40,486 nucleotides of DNA from Phenylobacterium sp. (lineage in GTDB: Bacteria > Pseudomonadota > Alphaproteobacteria > Caulobacterales > Caulobacteraceae), in contig JAQGIV010000022.1 in NCBI GenBank assembly GCA_028290945.1, forward strand, positions 1 through 40,486, written 5' to 3'. Below, one piece after another: positions 8,562 to 16,604 of this stretch (its first letter is position 1; each line of letters begins with the position of its first letter). The translations under genes and the position numbers were made by a program. Under the pieces are notes generated by a model. That model had not been told where the DNA came from. It ran no database searches and saw nothing but the letters and a program-made list of their open reading frames with translations.

Positions 8562-9647
8562 GTGACCACCTTCACCCAGCAGATCCGCGGGCGCGGCGCG
8601 CGCTCCAACCGTTCCGGCCGCTTCGAGACCGAGGCCCGTGAAGCCTTCGACGACGGCTGGACCCTGGACGACGAGGTGGTCGACGCCATCACCACCACCG
8701 TCTCGGCCGAAAAGGCCAAGGTGATCATCACCCGCAACGACAGCCCCGACGTCGGCTTCTCCGCCTCGATCAACCCCTACCGTGGCTGCGAGCACGGCTG
8801 CATCTACTGCTATGCGCGGCCGGCGCACGCCTACATGGGGCTCTCCCCGGGCCTCGACTTCGAGACCAAGCTGTTCTTCAAGCCGGAGGCCGCGCGGCTG
8901 CTGGAGCGCGAGCTGAGCCGTCCGCGCTATGTGCCGGAATATATTCACATCGGCGGCAACACCGACCCCTACCAGCCGGAGGAGCGCAAGCTCCGCGTCA
9001 CCCGCCAGATCATCGAGGTGCTGGAGCGTTTCGAGCACCCGTTCTCGGTGATCACCAAGTCGGCCCTGATCCTGCGCGACCGCGACCTCCTGGCGGCGAT
9101 GTCGAAGAAGAACCTGGTCCGCGTGGCGATCTCCATCACCACCCTGGACCGCAAGCTCGCCCGCTCCATGGAGCCCCGCGCCGCCACGCCGGAGAAGCGG
9201 CTCGACGCGGTGAAGCGGCTTTCCGACGCCGGCGTGCCGGTGATCGTCATGTTCGCCCCCTGCATTCCCGGCCTCAACGACCACGAGATGGAGGCGGTGC
9301 TGGAACGCTCGGCCGCCGCCGGCGCGCGCGGCGCGGGCTATGTGGCCCTGCGCCTGCCGCTGGAGATCAAGGACCTGTTCAAGGAGTGGCTGGCCACCGA
9401 CCATCCCGACCGCGCCGCCCGCGTCATGTCGCTCGTCCGCCAGATCCGCGGCGGCAAGGACTACGACAGCCAGTGGGGCAAGCGCATGAAGGGCGAAGGC
9501 CCCATCGCCGCCCTGATGTCCCGAAGGTTCGCCACCGCCAAGAAGCGCTACGGCCTGGACGCGAAGCTGGAGCCCCTGGACCTGACCAGGTTCCGCATCC
9601 CGCCCAAGGCCGGGGATCAGATCGATCTGTTCGGAACGAGCACATGA
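8562..9647 (+). CDS. PA0069-type radical SAM protein (SplB-related)
   Basis: A 361-residue radical SAM enzyme related to spore photoproduct lyase-like proteins. The [4Fe-4S] motif Cys76-x3-Cys80-x2-Cys83 lies in YRGCEHGCIYCYARPAHAY, followed by LFFKPEAARLLERELS and GGNTDPYQPEERKL, all typical of the PA0069 group. The reaction of this group is not established; relation to a DNA photoproduct lyase and the SOS box 24 bp upstream make a DNA-damage role attractive but unproven. The start is GTG 8562 and no good in-frame ATG lies near it. It ends 17 bp before the left palindromic repeat of the DUF559 cassette. Confidence 0.9.
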   Translation: MTTFTQQIRGRGARSNRSGRFETEAREAFDDGWTLDDEVVDAITTTVSAEKAKVIITRNDSPDVGFSASINPYRGCEHGCIYCYARPAHAYMGLSPGLDFETKLFFKPEAARLLERELSRPRYVPEYIHIGGNTDPYQPEERKLRVTRQIIEVLERFEHPFSVITKSALILRDRDLLAAMSKKNLVRVAISITTLDRKLARSMEPRAATPEKRLDAVKRLSDAGVPVIVMFAPCIPGLNDHEMEAVLERSAAAGARGAGYVALRLPLEIKDLFKEWLATDHPDRAARVMSLVRQIRGGKDYDSQWGKRMKGEGPIAALMSRRFATAKKRYGLDAKLEPLDLTRFRIPPKAGDQIDLFGTST

Positions 9648-9664
9648 AAATCCGAGCGACTCTA

Positions 9665-9719
9665 GAACCTCCCCCGCAAGCGGGGGAGGGGGACCACGAA
9701 GTGGTGGAGGGGGCGCTGC
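9665..9719 (+). repeat. Left palindromic repeat of the DUF559 cassette
   Basis: This contains a 9-bp perfect stem CCTCCCCCG-CAAG-CGGGGGAGG (9668-9689) and then a 5-bp stem ACCAC-GAA-GTGGT (9693-9705), followed by GGAGGGGGCGCTGC. The same arrangement appears inverted at 10075-10133. The two hairpins also lie just after the radical SAM gene and could end its transcript. The DUF559 start codon follows 7 bp later. Confidence 0.85.
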
Positions 9720-9726
9720 CGCAACC

Positions 9727-10137
9727 ATGAGAACGACAAGCAACGCCCTCAAACGCGCTCGCCAGTTGCGGCGTCAGATGTCGCTTCCCGAGGTGCTGCT
9801 GTGGCGCTGCCTTCGCGGGCGCGGAGACGGCAAGCCGGTGTTTCGCCGACAACACCCTATCGGGCCCTATGTGCTCGATTTCTTCTGCGCCCGAGCGCGG
9901 CTGTGCATCGAGGTGGATGGTGGCGCCCACGGCTTCGGCGAACGTCCGAAGCAGGACGCCCGGCGCGACGCGTTCCTCCGAAGCGAGGGCATCCGCACGG
10001 TTCGGGTCGCGGCGTCAGAGGTGCTGGGCGATGCCGATGGCGCGGCGCGCTACCTGATCGAACTCGCGAGCGGTCGCAGCGCCCCCTCCACCGCTTCGCG
10101 GTCCCCCTCCCCCGTTTCAACGGGGGAGGTTCTTTGA
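9727..10137 (+). CDS. DUF559 endonuclease-like protein
   Basis: A 136-residue protein of the DUF559 group, which is related to very-short-patch-repair (Vsr)-like and PD-(D/E)xK nucleases. The opening LKRARQLRRQMSLPEVLLW has the conserved Glu22. The core is FRRQHPIGPYVLDFFC (Asp51) and LCIEVDGGAHG (Glu62, Asp64), then a KQDARRDAFLRSEGI segment and a final TVRV strand. The fold and likely catalytic acids are intact. The last 19 or so residues (SAPSTASRSPSPVSTGEVL) are simply the translation of the right palindromic repeat, not part of the domain. The gene is bracketed by inverted copies of one palindromic repeat, which suggests the gene and repeats form a unit. The substrate is unknown. Confidence 0.85.
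   Translation: MRTTSNALKRARQLRRQMSLPEVLLWRCLRGRGDGKPVFRRQHPIGPYVLDFFCARARLCIEVDGGAHGFGERPKQDARRDAFLRSEGIRTVRVAASEVLGDADGAARYLIELASGRSAPSTASRSPSPVSTGEVL
10075..10133 (-). repeat. Right palindromic repeat of the DUF559 cassette (inverted copy)
   Basis: This is the reverse complement of the arrangement at 9665-9719: stem ACCGC-TTC-GCGGT (10090-10102) and then the 9-bp stem CCTCCCCCG-TTTCAA-CGGGGGAGG (10106-10129). Loops and the minor stem differ while pairing is kept, a compensatory pattern. It is translated as the C-terminal tail of the DUF559 protein and ends 8 bp before the stop codon of the convergent RNA methyltransferase gene. Confidence 0.85.
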
Positions 10138-10141
10138 GGCG

Positions 10142-11434
10142 CTACCTTTCGAACACCCCGACCAGCTCCACGTGCGGGCTCCACAGGAACTGGTCGACGG
10201 GCAACACGCGCTGCAGCGAGAAGCCCGCGTCGATCAGGGTGCGGGCGTCCCTCGCGAAGGTGGCGGGGCCGCAGGAGACGGCGATGACCCGGGCGACGGC
10301 GGAGCGGGCGAGCTCGGCGGTCTGTTCGGCGGCGCCGGCGCGGGGCGGGTCGAAGACGGCGACGTCGACGCGCTTCAGCTGCTCGGCGAGCAGCGGGCGG
10401 CGGACCAGGTCGCGGGCCTCGGCGGTGACGCCCTTCAGGCCGGGCGCCGAGGCGAGCGCGGCGGTGAGCGCCCGGACGGCCTCCGGCGCGAAGTCGGCGG
10501 CATACACCGGGGCGATCTCGGCCAGACGGAAGGTGAAGGTCCCGACGCCGCAGTAGAGGTCGGCGATGCGGTCGGCGCCGGCCGCCGCGGCGGCCACGAA
10601 GGCGCCCATGGCGGCCTCGGCCTGGGAGGTCGCCTGCAGGAAGGCGCCGGCCGGCAGGGCGACGGTGGCGGGGCCGACCCGCACCATCGGCTGGCGGGCC
10701 AGGTAGGCCATCTCGCCGTCCAGGGTGACGCGGGCGAAGTCGGCCTCCGCAGCCCGCTCGGCGAGCTGCATCCTGGCGTCGGCGGAGAGGCCGCCGGACT
10801 TCCGCTCGACGCCGGAGATGTCCACGTCGAGGCCGGTGTCGGTGAGCGTCACGTGCAGGGTCGGCGCCGACTTCGGATGCTCGAACAGCGGCGCGGCCAG
10901 CCGCTTCAGCGCCGGGATCGCCGCCTGCAGCCGCGGATCGGCGATCGGGCAGACGGCGATGTCCACCAGGTCCCAGGACTTGCGCGGCTTGTAGCCCAGC
11001 CGGGCGGCCTCGCGGGTCCCCCTGCGGGCATGCAGGGCCAGGCGGCGGCGCGTGCCGGGCGCCGCGGCGAAGGCCGGCAGGATCTCGGTCTCGATCCGCT
11101 CGCGGGCCAGGATGCCGGCCAGGCGTTCGACCTTCCAGGCCAGATAGGGCGCGTGGGCCCAATGCTGCAGGGCGCAGCCGCCGCAGACCCCGAAGTGCGG
11201 GCATGGCGGCAGGACGCGCTCGGCGCTCGGCTGCAGCACCTCGACCAGGCTCCGCCGCTCGCCGGAGCCGGTGGCGATCACCCGCTCGCCCGGCAGGGTG
11301 AAGGGCACGAAGGCCGGTCCCGCGGCGACACCGTCGCCCTCCCCGCCCACGGCCTCGATGACCAGCTCGGCGGGCGGTCCGGCGAGCGGCGCCGAGGGTC
11401 GGTGATGGCGACGATGTCGCGGGGGAGGCCTCAT
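10142..11434 (-). CDS. RNA m5U methyltransferase (RlmD/TrmA family)
   Basis: A SAM-dependent class I RNA methyltransferase, probably making 5-methyluridine in rRNA or tRNA. It has a TRAM-like N-terminal beta segment (about 20-70), an iron-sulfur motif CPHFGVCGGCALQH (Cys78, 84, 87 plus a later Cys in AVCPIADP), the SAM-binding IADLYCGVGTFTF, FDPPRAG, and the catalytic VSCGPATFARD. Length is about 430 residues. The start is uncertain: ATG 11434 is the only good in-frame start, but residues 1-18 are an odd Arg/His/Pro-rich stretch. In another frame the same DNA reads DIVAITD, a plausible natural opening. A frameshift near the start or an unusual N-terminus is possible. The exact target base is not determinable. 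Confidence 0.88.
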   Translation of the reverse strand: MRPPPRHRRHHRPSAPLAGPPAELVIEAVGGEGDGVAAGPAFVPFTLPGERVIATGSGERRSLVEVLQPSAERVLPPCPHFGVCGGCALQHWAHAPYLAWKVERLAGILARERIETEILPAFAAAPGTRRRLALHARRGTREAARLGYKPRKSWDLVDIAVCPIADPRLQAAIPALKRLAAPLFEHPKSAPTLHVTLTDTGLDVDISGVERKSGGLSADARMQLAERAAEADFARVTLDGEMAYLARQPMVRVGPATVALPAGAFLQATSQAEAAMGAFVAAAAAGADRIADLYCGVGTFTFRLAEIAPVYAADFAPEAVRALTAALASAPGLKGVTAEARDLVRRPLLAEQLKRVDVAVFDPPRAGAAEQTAELARSAVARVIAVSCGPATFARDARTLIDAGFSLQRVLPVDQFLWSPHVELVGVFER

Positions 11435-11467
11435 TGGCCGCAGCCCTATCACGGCCTCGCGCGAGGT

Positions 11468-11487
11468 AGATGAACGAAGATGAACGG
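11468..11487 (+). promoter_or_regulatory. Tandem 10-bp direct repeat upstream of the glycine-zipper gene
   Basis: AGATGAACGA is followed directly by AGATGAACGG, a repeat with a period of one helical turn. It lies about 95 bp before the glycine-zipper ATG in a region otherwise free of genes. Tandem half-sites at this spacing are typical of OmpR/PhoB-type regulators, so this is a candidate operator. The regulator is unknown. Confidence 0.4.
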
Positions 11488-11579
11488 GCCGCTCAACGTC
11501 CGTTCAGACAAGGCCAGCCATATTGCACAGCCAAGGCGGCTCCATCCGCCGCACCTGAGATTCGAAAGAGGGGATATCC

Positions 11580-12215
11580 ATGAACCGTTCGAGCTTCGCT
11601 AAGGGCGTGGCCGCCCTGGCCGCCGGCGCCCTGGCGCTGGGCGCCGTGAGCGCCGCCCAGGCCCAGCCCTACGGCCAGTACGGCTACAACGGCGCCGGCC
11701 AGGCGCAGGGCAGCTATGACCCGTGCCGCCGCGACGCCAATGGCCGCGGCATCGTCGGCGCCCTGGTGGGCGGCGGCATCGGGGCCACGGTCGGCAGCCA
11801 GATCTCCGGCAACCACCACCGCACCGACGGCTCGGTGCTGGGCGGCGTGCTGGGCGCGCTGGTCGGGGCCGGGGTCGGCAACTCCTCGGCCGCCTGCCGC
11901 CAGAACAGCTACGGCCAGAACGGCTACAACCAAGGCTACGTCGCCGCGCCCCCGCCGCCGGTCGCCTACAACAGCTACAGCGGCTACGACAACTACGCCT
12001 ACGCCCCGCCGCCGCCAGTCTATGAAGACCGCTACGAGGGTCGCGGCTTCGCCTACGGCCATCGCGGCGAGCGCCTGCGCATCTCCGAGGGCCGGGTCGG
12101 CGCCGACGGCTGCACCCTGGCGGAAAGCCCGATCTACCTGCCCGACGGCCGCGTCCAGAAGCGCTTCGTGCGCGTCTGCATGGACTCTGACGGCCGCTAT
12201 CAAGTCGTCGACTAG
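11580..12215 (+). CDS. Glycine-zipper 2TM envelope protein
   Basis: A 211-residue exported protein. It has a signal peptide (about 1-29, ending SAAQAQ), a Gln/Tyr/Gly-rich stretch, then a glycine-zipper double segment at about 56-100 (GIVGALVGGGIGATVG and GSVLGGVLGALVGAGVG), the pattern of the 17-kDa surface antigen/SlyB-like group. A second Tyr/Pro-rich linker leads to a conserved-looking C-terminal domain (about 160-211) with Cys pairs. It probably sits in the outer membrane or periplasm; its role in envelope integrity is inferred from the family. ATG 11580 follows a GAGGGG ribosome-binding site. It is convergent with tlyA, with a shared terminator between them. Confidence 0.85.
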   Translation: MNRSSFAKGVAALAAGALALGAVSAAQAQPYGQYGYNGAGQAQGSYDPCRRDANGRGIVGALVGGGIGATVGSQISGNHHRTDGSVLGGVLGALVGAGVGNSSAACRQNSYGQNGYNQGYVAAPPPPVAYNSYSGYDNYAYAPPPPVYEDRYEGRGFAYGHRGERLRISEGRVGADGCTLAESPIYLPDGRVQKRFVRVCMDSDGRYQVVD

Positions 12216-12238
12216 CTCCAGTACTGTCGTGCGTACCC

Positions 12239-12266
12239 AGCCCCGTCCGGTTCGCCGGGCGGGGCT
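12239..12266. terminator. Bidirectional terminator hairpin between the glycine-zipper gene and tlyA
   Basis: A stem of about 11 bp with one bulge on each side (AGCCCCG.CCGG-TTCG-CCGG.CGGGGCT) closed by a TTCG tetraloop. It begins 23 bp after the glycine-zipper stop and overlaps the tlyA stop codon (12265-12267), so it can serve both convergent genes. Confidence 0.65.
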
Positions 12267-12993
12267 ATCTCGTGGCCCAGAGCAGCCACTCGAGATTGCC
12301 GTCGCCGCCGGCGATGGGGCTCTCCGCGGTCGCCTGCACAGCCCAGCCCGCGCCTTCCAGGAAGGCCACGACACCGGCGAGGGCGTCGGCGCGGGCGGCG
12401 GCGTCCTTGACCAGGCCGCCCTTGCCCACCCGCTCGGGCCCCACCTCGAACTGCGGCTTCACCAGGGCCACGAGGTCGGCATCGGGCGCGGCCAGCGCCA
12501 GCGCCGCCGGCAGGGCCTTGGCGAGGCCGATGAAGCTGACGTCGCTGACGATCAGCCCGGGCGGCTCGGGGATCAACTCAGCTGTCAAAGACCGGGCGTC
12601 GAGGCCTTCCAGGCTGACGACGCGAGGATCGGCCGCCAGCCTGGGGTGCAACTGCCCCCGCCCCACGTCGACGGCGTAGACGCGCGCCGCGCCGCGGCTC
12701 AGCGCCACCTCGGTGAAGCCGCCGGTGGAAGCGCCCACGTCCAGCACCACGCGGCCTTCGACGGCGATCGGCCAGGCCTCCAGCGCATGGACCAGCTTCA
12801 GCGCGCCCCGGCCGACCCAGGGATGGGCCGGCGTTGCGACAAGATCGGACGCCTCGTCGATGGGCTCGGAGGGCTTGGCGACCGCGCGGCCGTCGGCGGT
12901 GACGCCGCCGGCCTCGATAGCGGCGCGGGCCTTGGCGCGGCTCTCGAAGAGGCCGCGCTGCACCAGCAGGAGGTCGGCGCGCTTGCGGCCCAC
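12265..12993 (-). CDS. tlyA: TlyA-family rRNA 2'-O-methyltransferase
   Basis: A 242-residue TlyA protein (ribose methylation of rRNA in studied members; older name hemolysin). The N-terminal S4 RNA-binding domain covers about residues 1-60 (RADLLLVQRGLFESRAKARA), followed by the GRGALKL linker and an FtsJ-like methyltransferase domain with SAM motif VVLDVGASTGGFTEVAL (Asp85) and LIVSDVSFIGL. The start is GTG 12993, 7 bp after the stop of the acyl-CoA ligase, so the two are likely co-transcribed although functionally unrelated. Confidence 0.93.
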   Translation of the reverse strand: MGRKRADLLLVQRGLFESRAKARAAIEAGGVTADGRAVAKPSEPIDEASDLVATPAHPWVGRGALKLVHALEAWPIAVEGRVVLDVGASTGGFTEVALSRGAARVYAVDVGRGQLHPRLAADPRVVSLEGLDARSLTAELIPEPPGLIVSDVSFIGLAKALPAALALAAPDADLVALVKPQFEVGPERVGKGGLVKDAAARADALAGVVAFLEGAGWAVQATAESPIAGGDGNLEWLLWATR

Positions 12994-13000
12994 GGACGCG

Positions 13001-14764
13001 TCAGGCGGGCGCCCGCTCCGTCTCGAACAGCTTCTTCAGCTCGCTCTTGAGGATCTTGCCGTTCGGATTGCGCGGCAGGGTCTCGTGGCGGATGATGATC
13101 TGCACCGGCACCTTGAAGGCGGCCAGCCGCTCGGCGACGTGGGCGCGCAGCTCGTCTTCGGTGGCCTCGGCCCCCGGCTTCAGGGTGACCACGGCGGCCG
13201 GCTCTTCGCCCAGGGTGCGGTGCGGCTTGCCGACCACGGCGGCGTCCATGATCGCCGGGTGGTCGTAGAGGACGTTCTCGACCTCCACGCAGTAGATGTT
13301 CTCGCCGCCGCGGATCAGCATGTCCTTGGCCCGGTCGATGATGAAGCAGAAGCCCTCGTCGTCGAGGCGGGCGAGGTCGCCGGTGCGCACCCAGCCCTCG
13401 ACATAGGTCTGGGCGGTGGCCTCGGGCTTGTTCCAGTAGCCCTTGCAGTTCATCGGCCCGAACGACCACAGCTCGCCCACCGTCCCGGCCGGCGGCAGGG
13501 TCTTGCCGTCCTCCACGTCGCGGATCTCCAGCCGGGCGACGGCGGCGGCCGGGCCGCAGCTGTCGGGGCGGTTCACATAGTCTTCCGCGCTGTTGGAGGT
13601 GACCGTGGCGCAGGTCTCGGTCATGCCCCAGCCCTGGCCGGGCTGGGACTTGGGGAAGGTCTCGCGCAGGCGGCGCACCAGCTCCGGCGCCGAGGGCGCG
13701 CCGCCATAGGCCACGCTCTCCAGCGAGGAGAGGTCGTAGTTGGCGCGGGCGGGGTGCTCGATGAGCTGCCAGGCGATGGTCGGCACGCCGCCGGCCGACT
13801 GGATCTTCTCGCGCTCGATCAGCTCGAAGGCGCGGATCACGTCCCACTTGTACATCATCACCAGCTTGGCTCCCCCGAAGGTCGAGGGGTTGAGCACGGC
13901 CATGCAGCCGGTGACGTGGAACAGCGGCACCGAGATCAGCGAGGAGCGCTGCGGCCCGTCGGGGTCGGGCTGGGGCGGCGCCTCGCCGCGGCGCAGGAAG
14001 TTGCGGGCCGTGGCGGCCGCGCCGGTCATCACCGCGGTGTTCACCGCCCGCTGGGTGGCCAGAGCGCCCTTGGGCTTACCGGTGGTGCCGGAGGTGTAGA
14101 AGATGGTGGCGTCGTCGTCGGGACCGATGTCGGCCGGCGGCAGGGCCACGTCGGCCAGGGCCTGCCAGTCGTTGGGGCCGCCGATCACGTCCTCCAGCTT
14201 GGTGACCAGCGGGTGGGCGATGTCCTCCGAGGTCGAGCGCGAGACATAGACGCGGATCAGGTCGGGGCAGTTGACCATGTGCTGCGACAGGCGTTCGAAG
14301 CGTTCGGCGTCGACGATGGCGATCTTGGCGCCGGAATCGGTGAGGCCGTACTCCAGCTCCGGCCCGGTCCACCAGGCGTTCAGCGGGGTGACGATGGCGC
14401 CCAGCGAGGCGGCGGCATAGAAGGCCACCACCCACTCCGGCAAGTTGCGCATGATGACCGCGACCCGGTCGCCCTTGCCGACGCCCTCGGCGGCCATGGC
14501 CCGGGCCAGCGTGGCGGTGGCGCGGTAGAAGGCCTCGAAACTGACCCGCTCGTCTTCGTAGACCAGGTAGATCCTCTCGCCGTGGGCGCGGGAGGCCTCG
14601 ACGATGGCGCGCAGGGTCGGCGGGGTGTTCTTCCAGACCACGGTCGGGATGCCGCGGATGTCGCGCTGCTCCGTCTCCAGCGGGCTGCCGGGCTGGGTCA
14701 GCAGGGCGTGCGCCTGCTGGATCGACATGGCGGGCCAGCCGGGCGGCAGCGCGGACTCGGACAT
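13001..14764 (-). CDS. AMP-binding acyl-CoA synthetase
   Basis: A 587-residue ANL-superfamily enzyme that activates a carboxylic acid as acyl-AMP and then acyl-CoA. The P-loop motif is IFYTSGTTGKPKGAL (221-235). Downstream are GWGMTETCATVTSN, the hinge region GWVRTGDLARLDDEGFCFIIDRAKD, and the C-terminal catalytic Lys in PRNPNGKILKSEL. The substrate is likely a medium- or long-chain acid but cannot be fixed from sequence. ATG 14764 is preceded by AGGAGAC. It is followed by tlyA in a probable operon. The electron acceptor route for such acyl-CoAs would use the ETF-QO encoded at 2.1-3.8 kb. Confidence 0.92.
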   Translation of the reverse strand: MSESALPPGWPAMSIQQAHALLTQPGSPLETEQRDIRGIPTVVWKNTPPTLRAIVEASRAHGERIYLVYEDERVSFEAFYRATATLARAMAAEGVGKGDRVAVIMRNLPEWVVAFYAAASLGAIVTPLNAWWTGPELEYGLTDSGAKIAIVDAERFERLSQHMVNCPDLIRVYVSRSTSEDIAHPLVTKLEDVIGGPNDWQALADVALPPADIGPDDDATIFYTSGTTGKPKGALATQRAVNTAVMTGAAATARNFLRRGEAPPQPDPDGPQRSSLISVPLFHVTGCMAVLNPSTFGGAKLVMMYKWDVIRAFELIEREKIQSAGGVPTIAWQLIEHPARANYDLSSLESVAYGGAPSAPELVRRLRETFPKSQPGQGWGMTETCATVTSNSAEDYVNRPDSCGPAAAVARLEIRDVEDGKTLPPAGTVGELWSFGPMNCKGYWNKPEATAQTYVEGWVRTGDLARLDDEGFCFIIDRAKDMLIRGGENIYCVEVENVLYDHPAIMDAAVVGKPHRTLGEEPAAVVTLKPGAEATEDELRAHVAERLAAFKVPVQIIIRHETLPRNPNGKILKSELKKLFETERAPA

Positions 14765-14882
14765 ATGAAGCGTCTCCTACTGTCGCGCACCGGTCTCATG
14801 CCCGCGCCGCGTCATAGGTGAACAAGCATAACCCAGGCTCGCGCGCAAACGGCCGTTTGAGGGCCGCCGTGAGGCGTCGTAG

Positions 14883-16409
14883 CTAGTGTACGCCGTAGAG
14901 GGCCATGACGTCGCGGCGGAAGGCGGCCTGGCTGTCGGGGCGGGAGTAGAACATGTGGCCGCCGGGATAGATGTGCAGCTGGAGGCGGCCCGGATCGCCC
15001 ATCGGCGGCATCTGGTCGACGATCAGCTGCGAGGCGAAGAACGGGCATGAGAGGTCGTCGTAGCCGTGAACGATCAGCACCTTCATCTTCGGGTCGGCGG
15101 CGACCGCCTGGCGCAGGTCCGAGACGCTCTCGACCTGGGTGAACCAGTTCTTCTCCCAGGCCTGGTTCACGGCGGTGGACAGCGCGTTGTAGCGGCCCTC
15201 GACCTTCCAGCCGACGGTGCGGGTGGTGAAGTCGACCATGGCGCTGGTGGTCGGCGCGATGATGGCGTCGAGGATCGGATCGCCGGCCCGCTGCTGCTGT
15301 GACCACGGGAAGGGGTCGAAGGTGGTGACGTTTGAATCGTAGACCGAGGCCAGCCGGCCGGTGTCGCGATAGAGCTCGCGCAGGAAGGTGCCGGTGTCGA
15401 TGCGGCCGCCCATGCGGCGGACCAGCGCCGGATCGAGGCCGGTGTAGCGGGTGACGTGGTCGACGACGCGGCTGACGGCGGCCGGGTCCTGGCGGCCCTT
15501 CAGCAGGTCGACGGCGAAATCGCTGCGGGCGTACTGCTCCACCTCCCCCAGGGTCTGGGCGTTCAGCGGCTTGCCCTGGCGCTCGAAGTTGGCGGCGGCC
15601 ATGGACGGCAGGGCCACGATGTAGGGCAGCGGCGAGATGTCCTCGAAGGATAGGGTGCGGGCGTCGAGGAACGGCGAGACCATCACCACGCCGGACGGGC
15701 CGACGCCCATCTCGCCCTGCAGGTAGTGGGCGATGGCCGGCGCCCGGTAGCCGCCGTAGCTCTCGCCGACCACATATTTGGGCGAGGCCATGCGGCCGTT
15801 CTTCACCAGCCAGTCGAAGACGATGCGCGACAGGTAGGCGACGTCCTCCTTCACCTGGAAGAAGTGCTTCTTGGTCTCGTCGGCGTCGACCAGGGAGCGG
15901 GAGTAGCCGGTGCCCACGGGGTCGATGAACACGAGGTCGGTGAAGTCGAGCCAGGTCCCGGCGTTGTCGATCAGCCGGACAGGGTCGGAGGCTGAATCGC
16001 CCTGGGCGCCGAACTGGATCCGCTTGGGTCCGATGGCGCCGATGTTGAGATAGACCGAGGCGGCGCCCGGACCGCCGTTGAAGGCGAAGGTCACCGGCCG
16101 GGCCGGATCGCGCGGGCCGTCGACCACATAGGCGGTGAACACCACCTCGGCGATCTTCTTGCCCTTGTCGTCGCGCACCGGCAGCGAGCCGACGGTGGCG
16201 GTGTAGCTCACCTGCTTGCCGGCCAGGTGGATCACCTGCTTGACCGAGGCGTCGGCCGGGAACGGCGGCAGCTCGACCTTGTCCTTGTCGGCGTCTTTGG
16301 ACGCGCCCGCCTTGGCCGGCTCGTCGGCCGCCCGGGCCTGGGTCGAGATGGCCGTCAGGCCGAAGGACAGGGCCACCACGACCGCGGCGGCGCTCAGCAG
16401 ATTACGCAT
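14883..16409 (-). CDS. S10-like secreted serine peptidase (carboxypeptidase family)
   Basis: A 508-residue exported peptidase of the alpha/beta-hydrolase S10 carboxypeptidase type. Signal peptide about 1-27 (ending STQARA). The S10 signature NGGPGAASVY is at 111-120, the nucleophile is Ser217 in VVGESYGGYRAP, Asp is at about 451/452 (HGYDDLSCPF) and His485 lies in YPGGHMFYS, so the triad looks complete. It likely acts in the periplasm or outside on peptide C-termini. ATG 16409 is chosen rather than an upstream TTG at 16436 because GGGGAG sits 9 nt before it and the signal peptide then starts at Met1. Confidence 0.9.
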   Translation of the reverse strand: MRNLLSAAAVVVALSFGLTAISTQARAADEPAKAGASKDADKDKVELPPFPADASVKQVIHLAGKQVSYTATVGSLPVRDDKGKKIAEVVFTAYVVDGPRDPARPVTFAFNGGPGAASVYLNIGAIGPKRIQFGAQGDSASDPVRLIDNAGTWLDFTDLVFIDPVGTGYSRSLVDADETKKHFFQVKEDVAYLSRIVFDWLVKNGRMASPKYVVGESYGGYRAPAIAHYLQGEMGVGPSGVVMVSPFLDARTLSFEDISPLPYIVALPSMAAANFERQGKPLNAQTLGEVEQYARSDFAVDLLKGRQDPAAVSRVVDHVTRYTGLDPALVRRMGGRIDTGTFLRELYRDTGRLASVYDSNVTTFDPFPWSQQQRAGDPILDAIIAPTTSAMVDFTTRTVGWKVEGRYNALSTAVNQAWEKNWFTQVESVSDLRQAVAADPKMKVLIVHGYDDLSCPFFASQLIVDQMPPMGDPGRLQLHIYPGGHMFYSRPDSQAAFRRDVMALYGVH

Positions 16410-16497
16410 GCGAAGATTCTCCCCGATGGCCGCCAAAATGGCCGAGATCGGAGGGCGCGCAAGTTAAACCGGAGATAGGTGGCGGGGGCCAAAAGAT

Positions 16498-16587
16498 TCT
16501 TTGAACCACGGAACACACGGAACCCACGGAATGGGCCGTGCACCGGGGATTTCTGCGTGTTTTCGGCGTCCTCTGCGGTTTGAATCT
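16498..16587. repeat. Imperfect long inverted repeat with CCACGGA-type units
   Basis: The left arm has three short tandem units, CCACGGAA, CACACGGAA and CCACGGAA (16506-16531). The right arm (about 16551-16586) is its imperfect complement (TTCTGCGTG...CCTCTGCGGTTTGAA). Together they could form a long, mismatched hairpin. The stretch is less GC-rich than the flanking genes and has no gene. It lies between the S10 peptidase promoter and the end of the aquaporin gene. It resembles a widespread class of (N)CACGGAG/CACAGAG dispersed repeats. Confidence 0.55.
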
Positions 16588-16604
16588 TACGGCGCTGCGC
16601 GGGC

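Noticed and set aside
9665..10133. CRISPR-like repeats
   Set aside because: Only two copies, inverted and flanking a gene, with no spacer array; no CRISPR array or cas gene anywhere in the window.
11471..11485. Possible second LexA box (GAAC-GAAGAT-GAAC)
   Set aside because: The spacing is 6 nt, not the 7 nt required by the alphaproteobacterial consensus, and it is better explained as a 10-bp tandem repeat.
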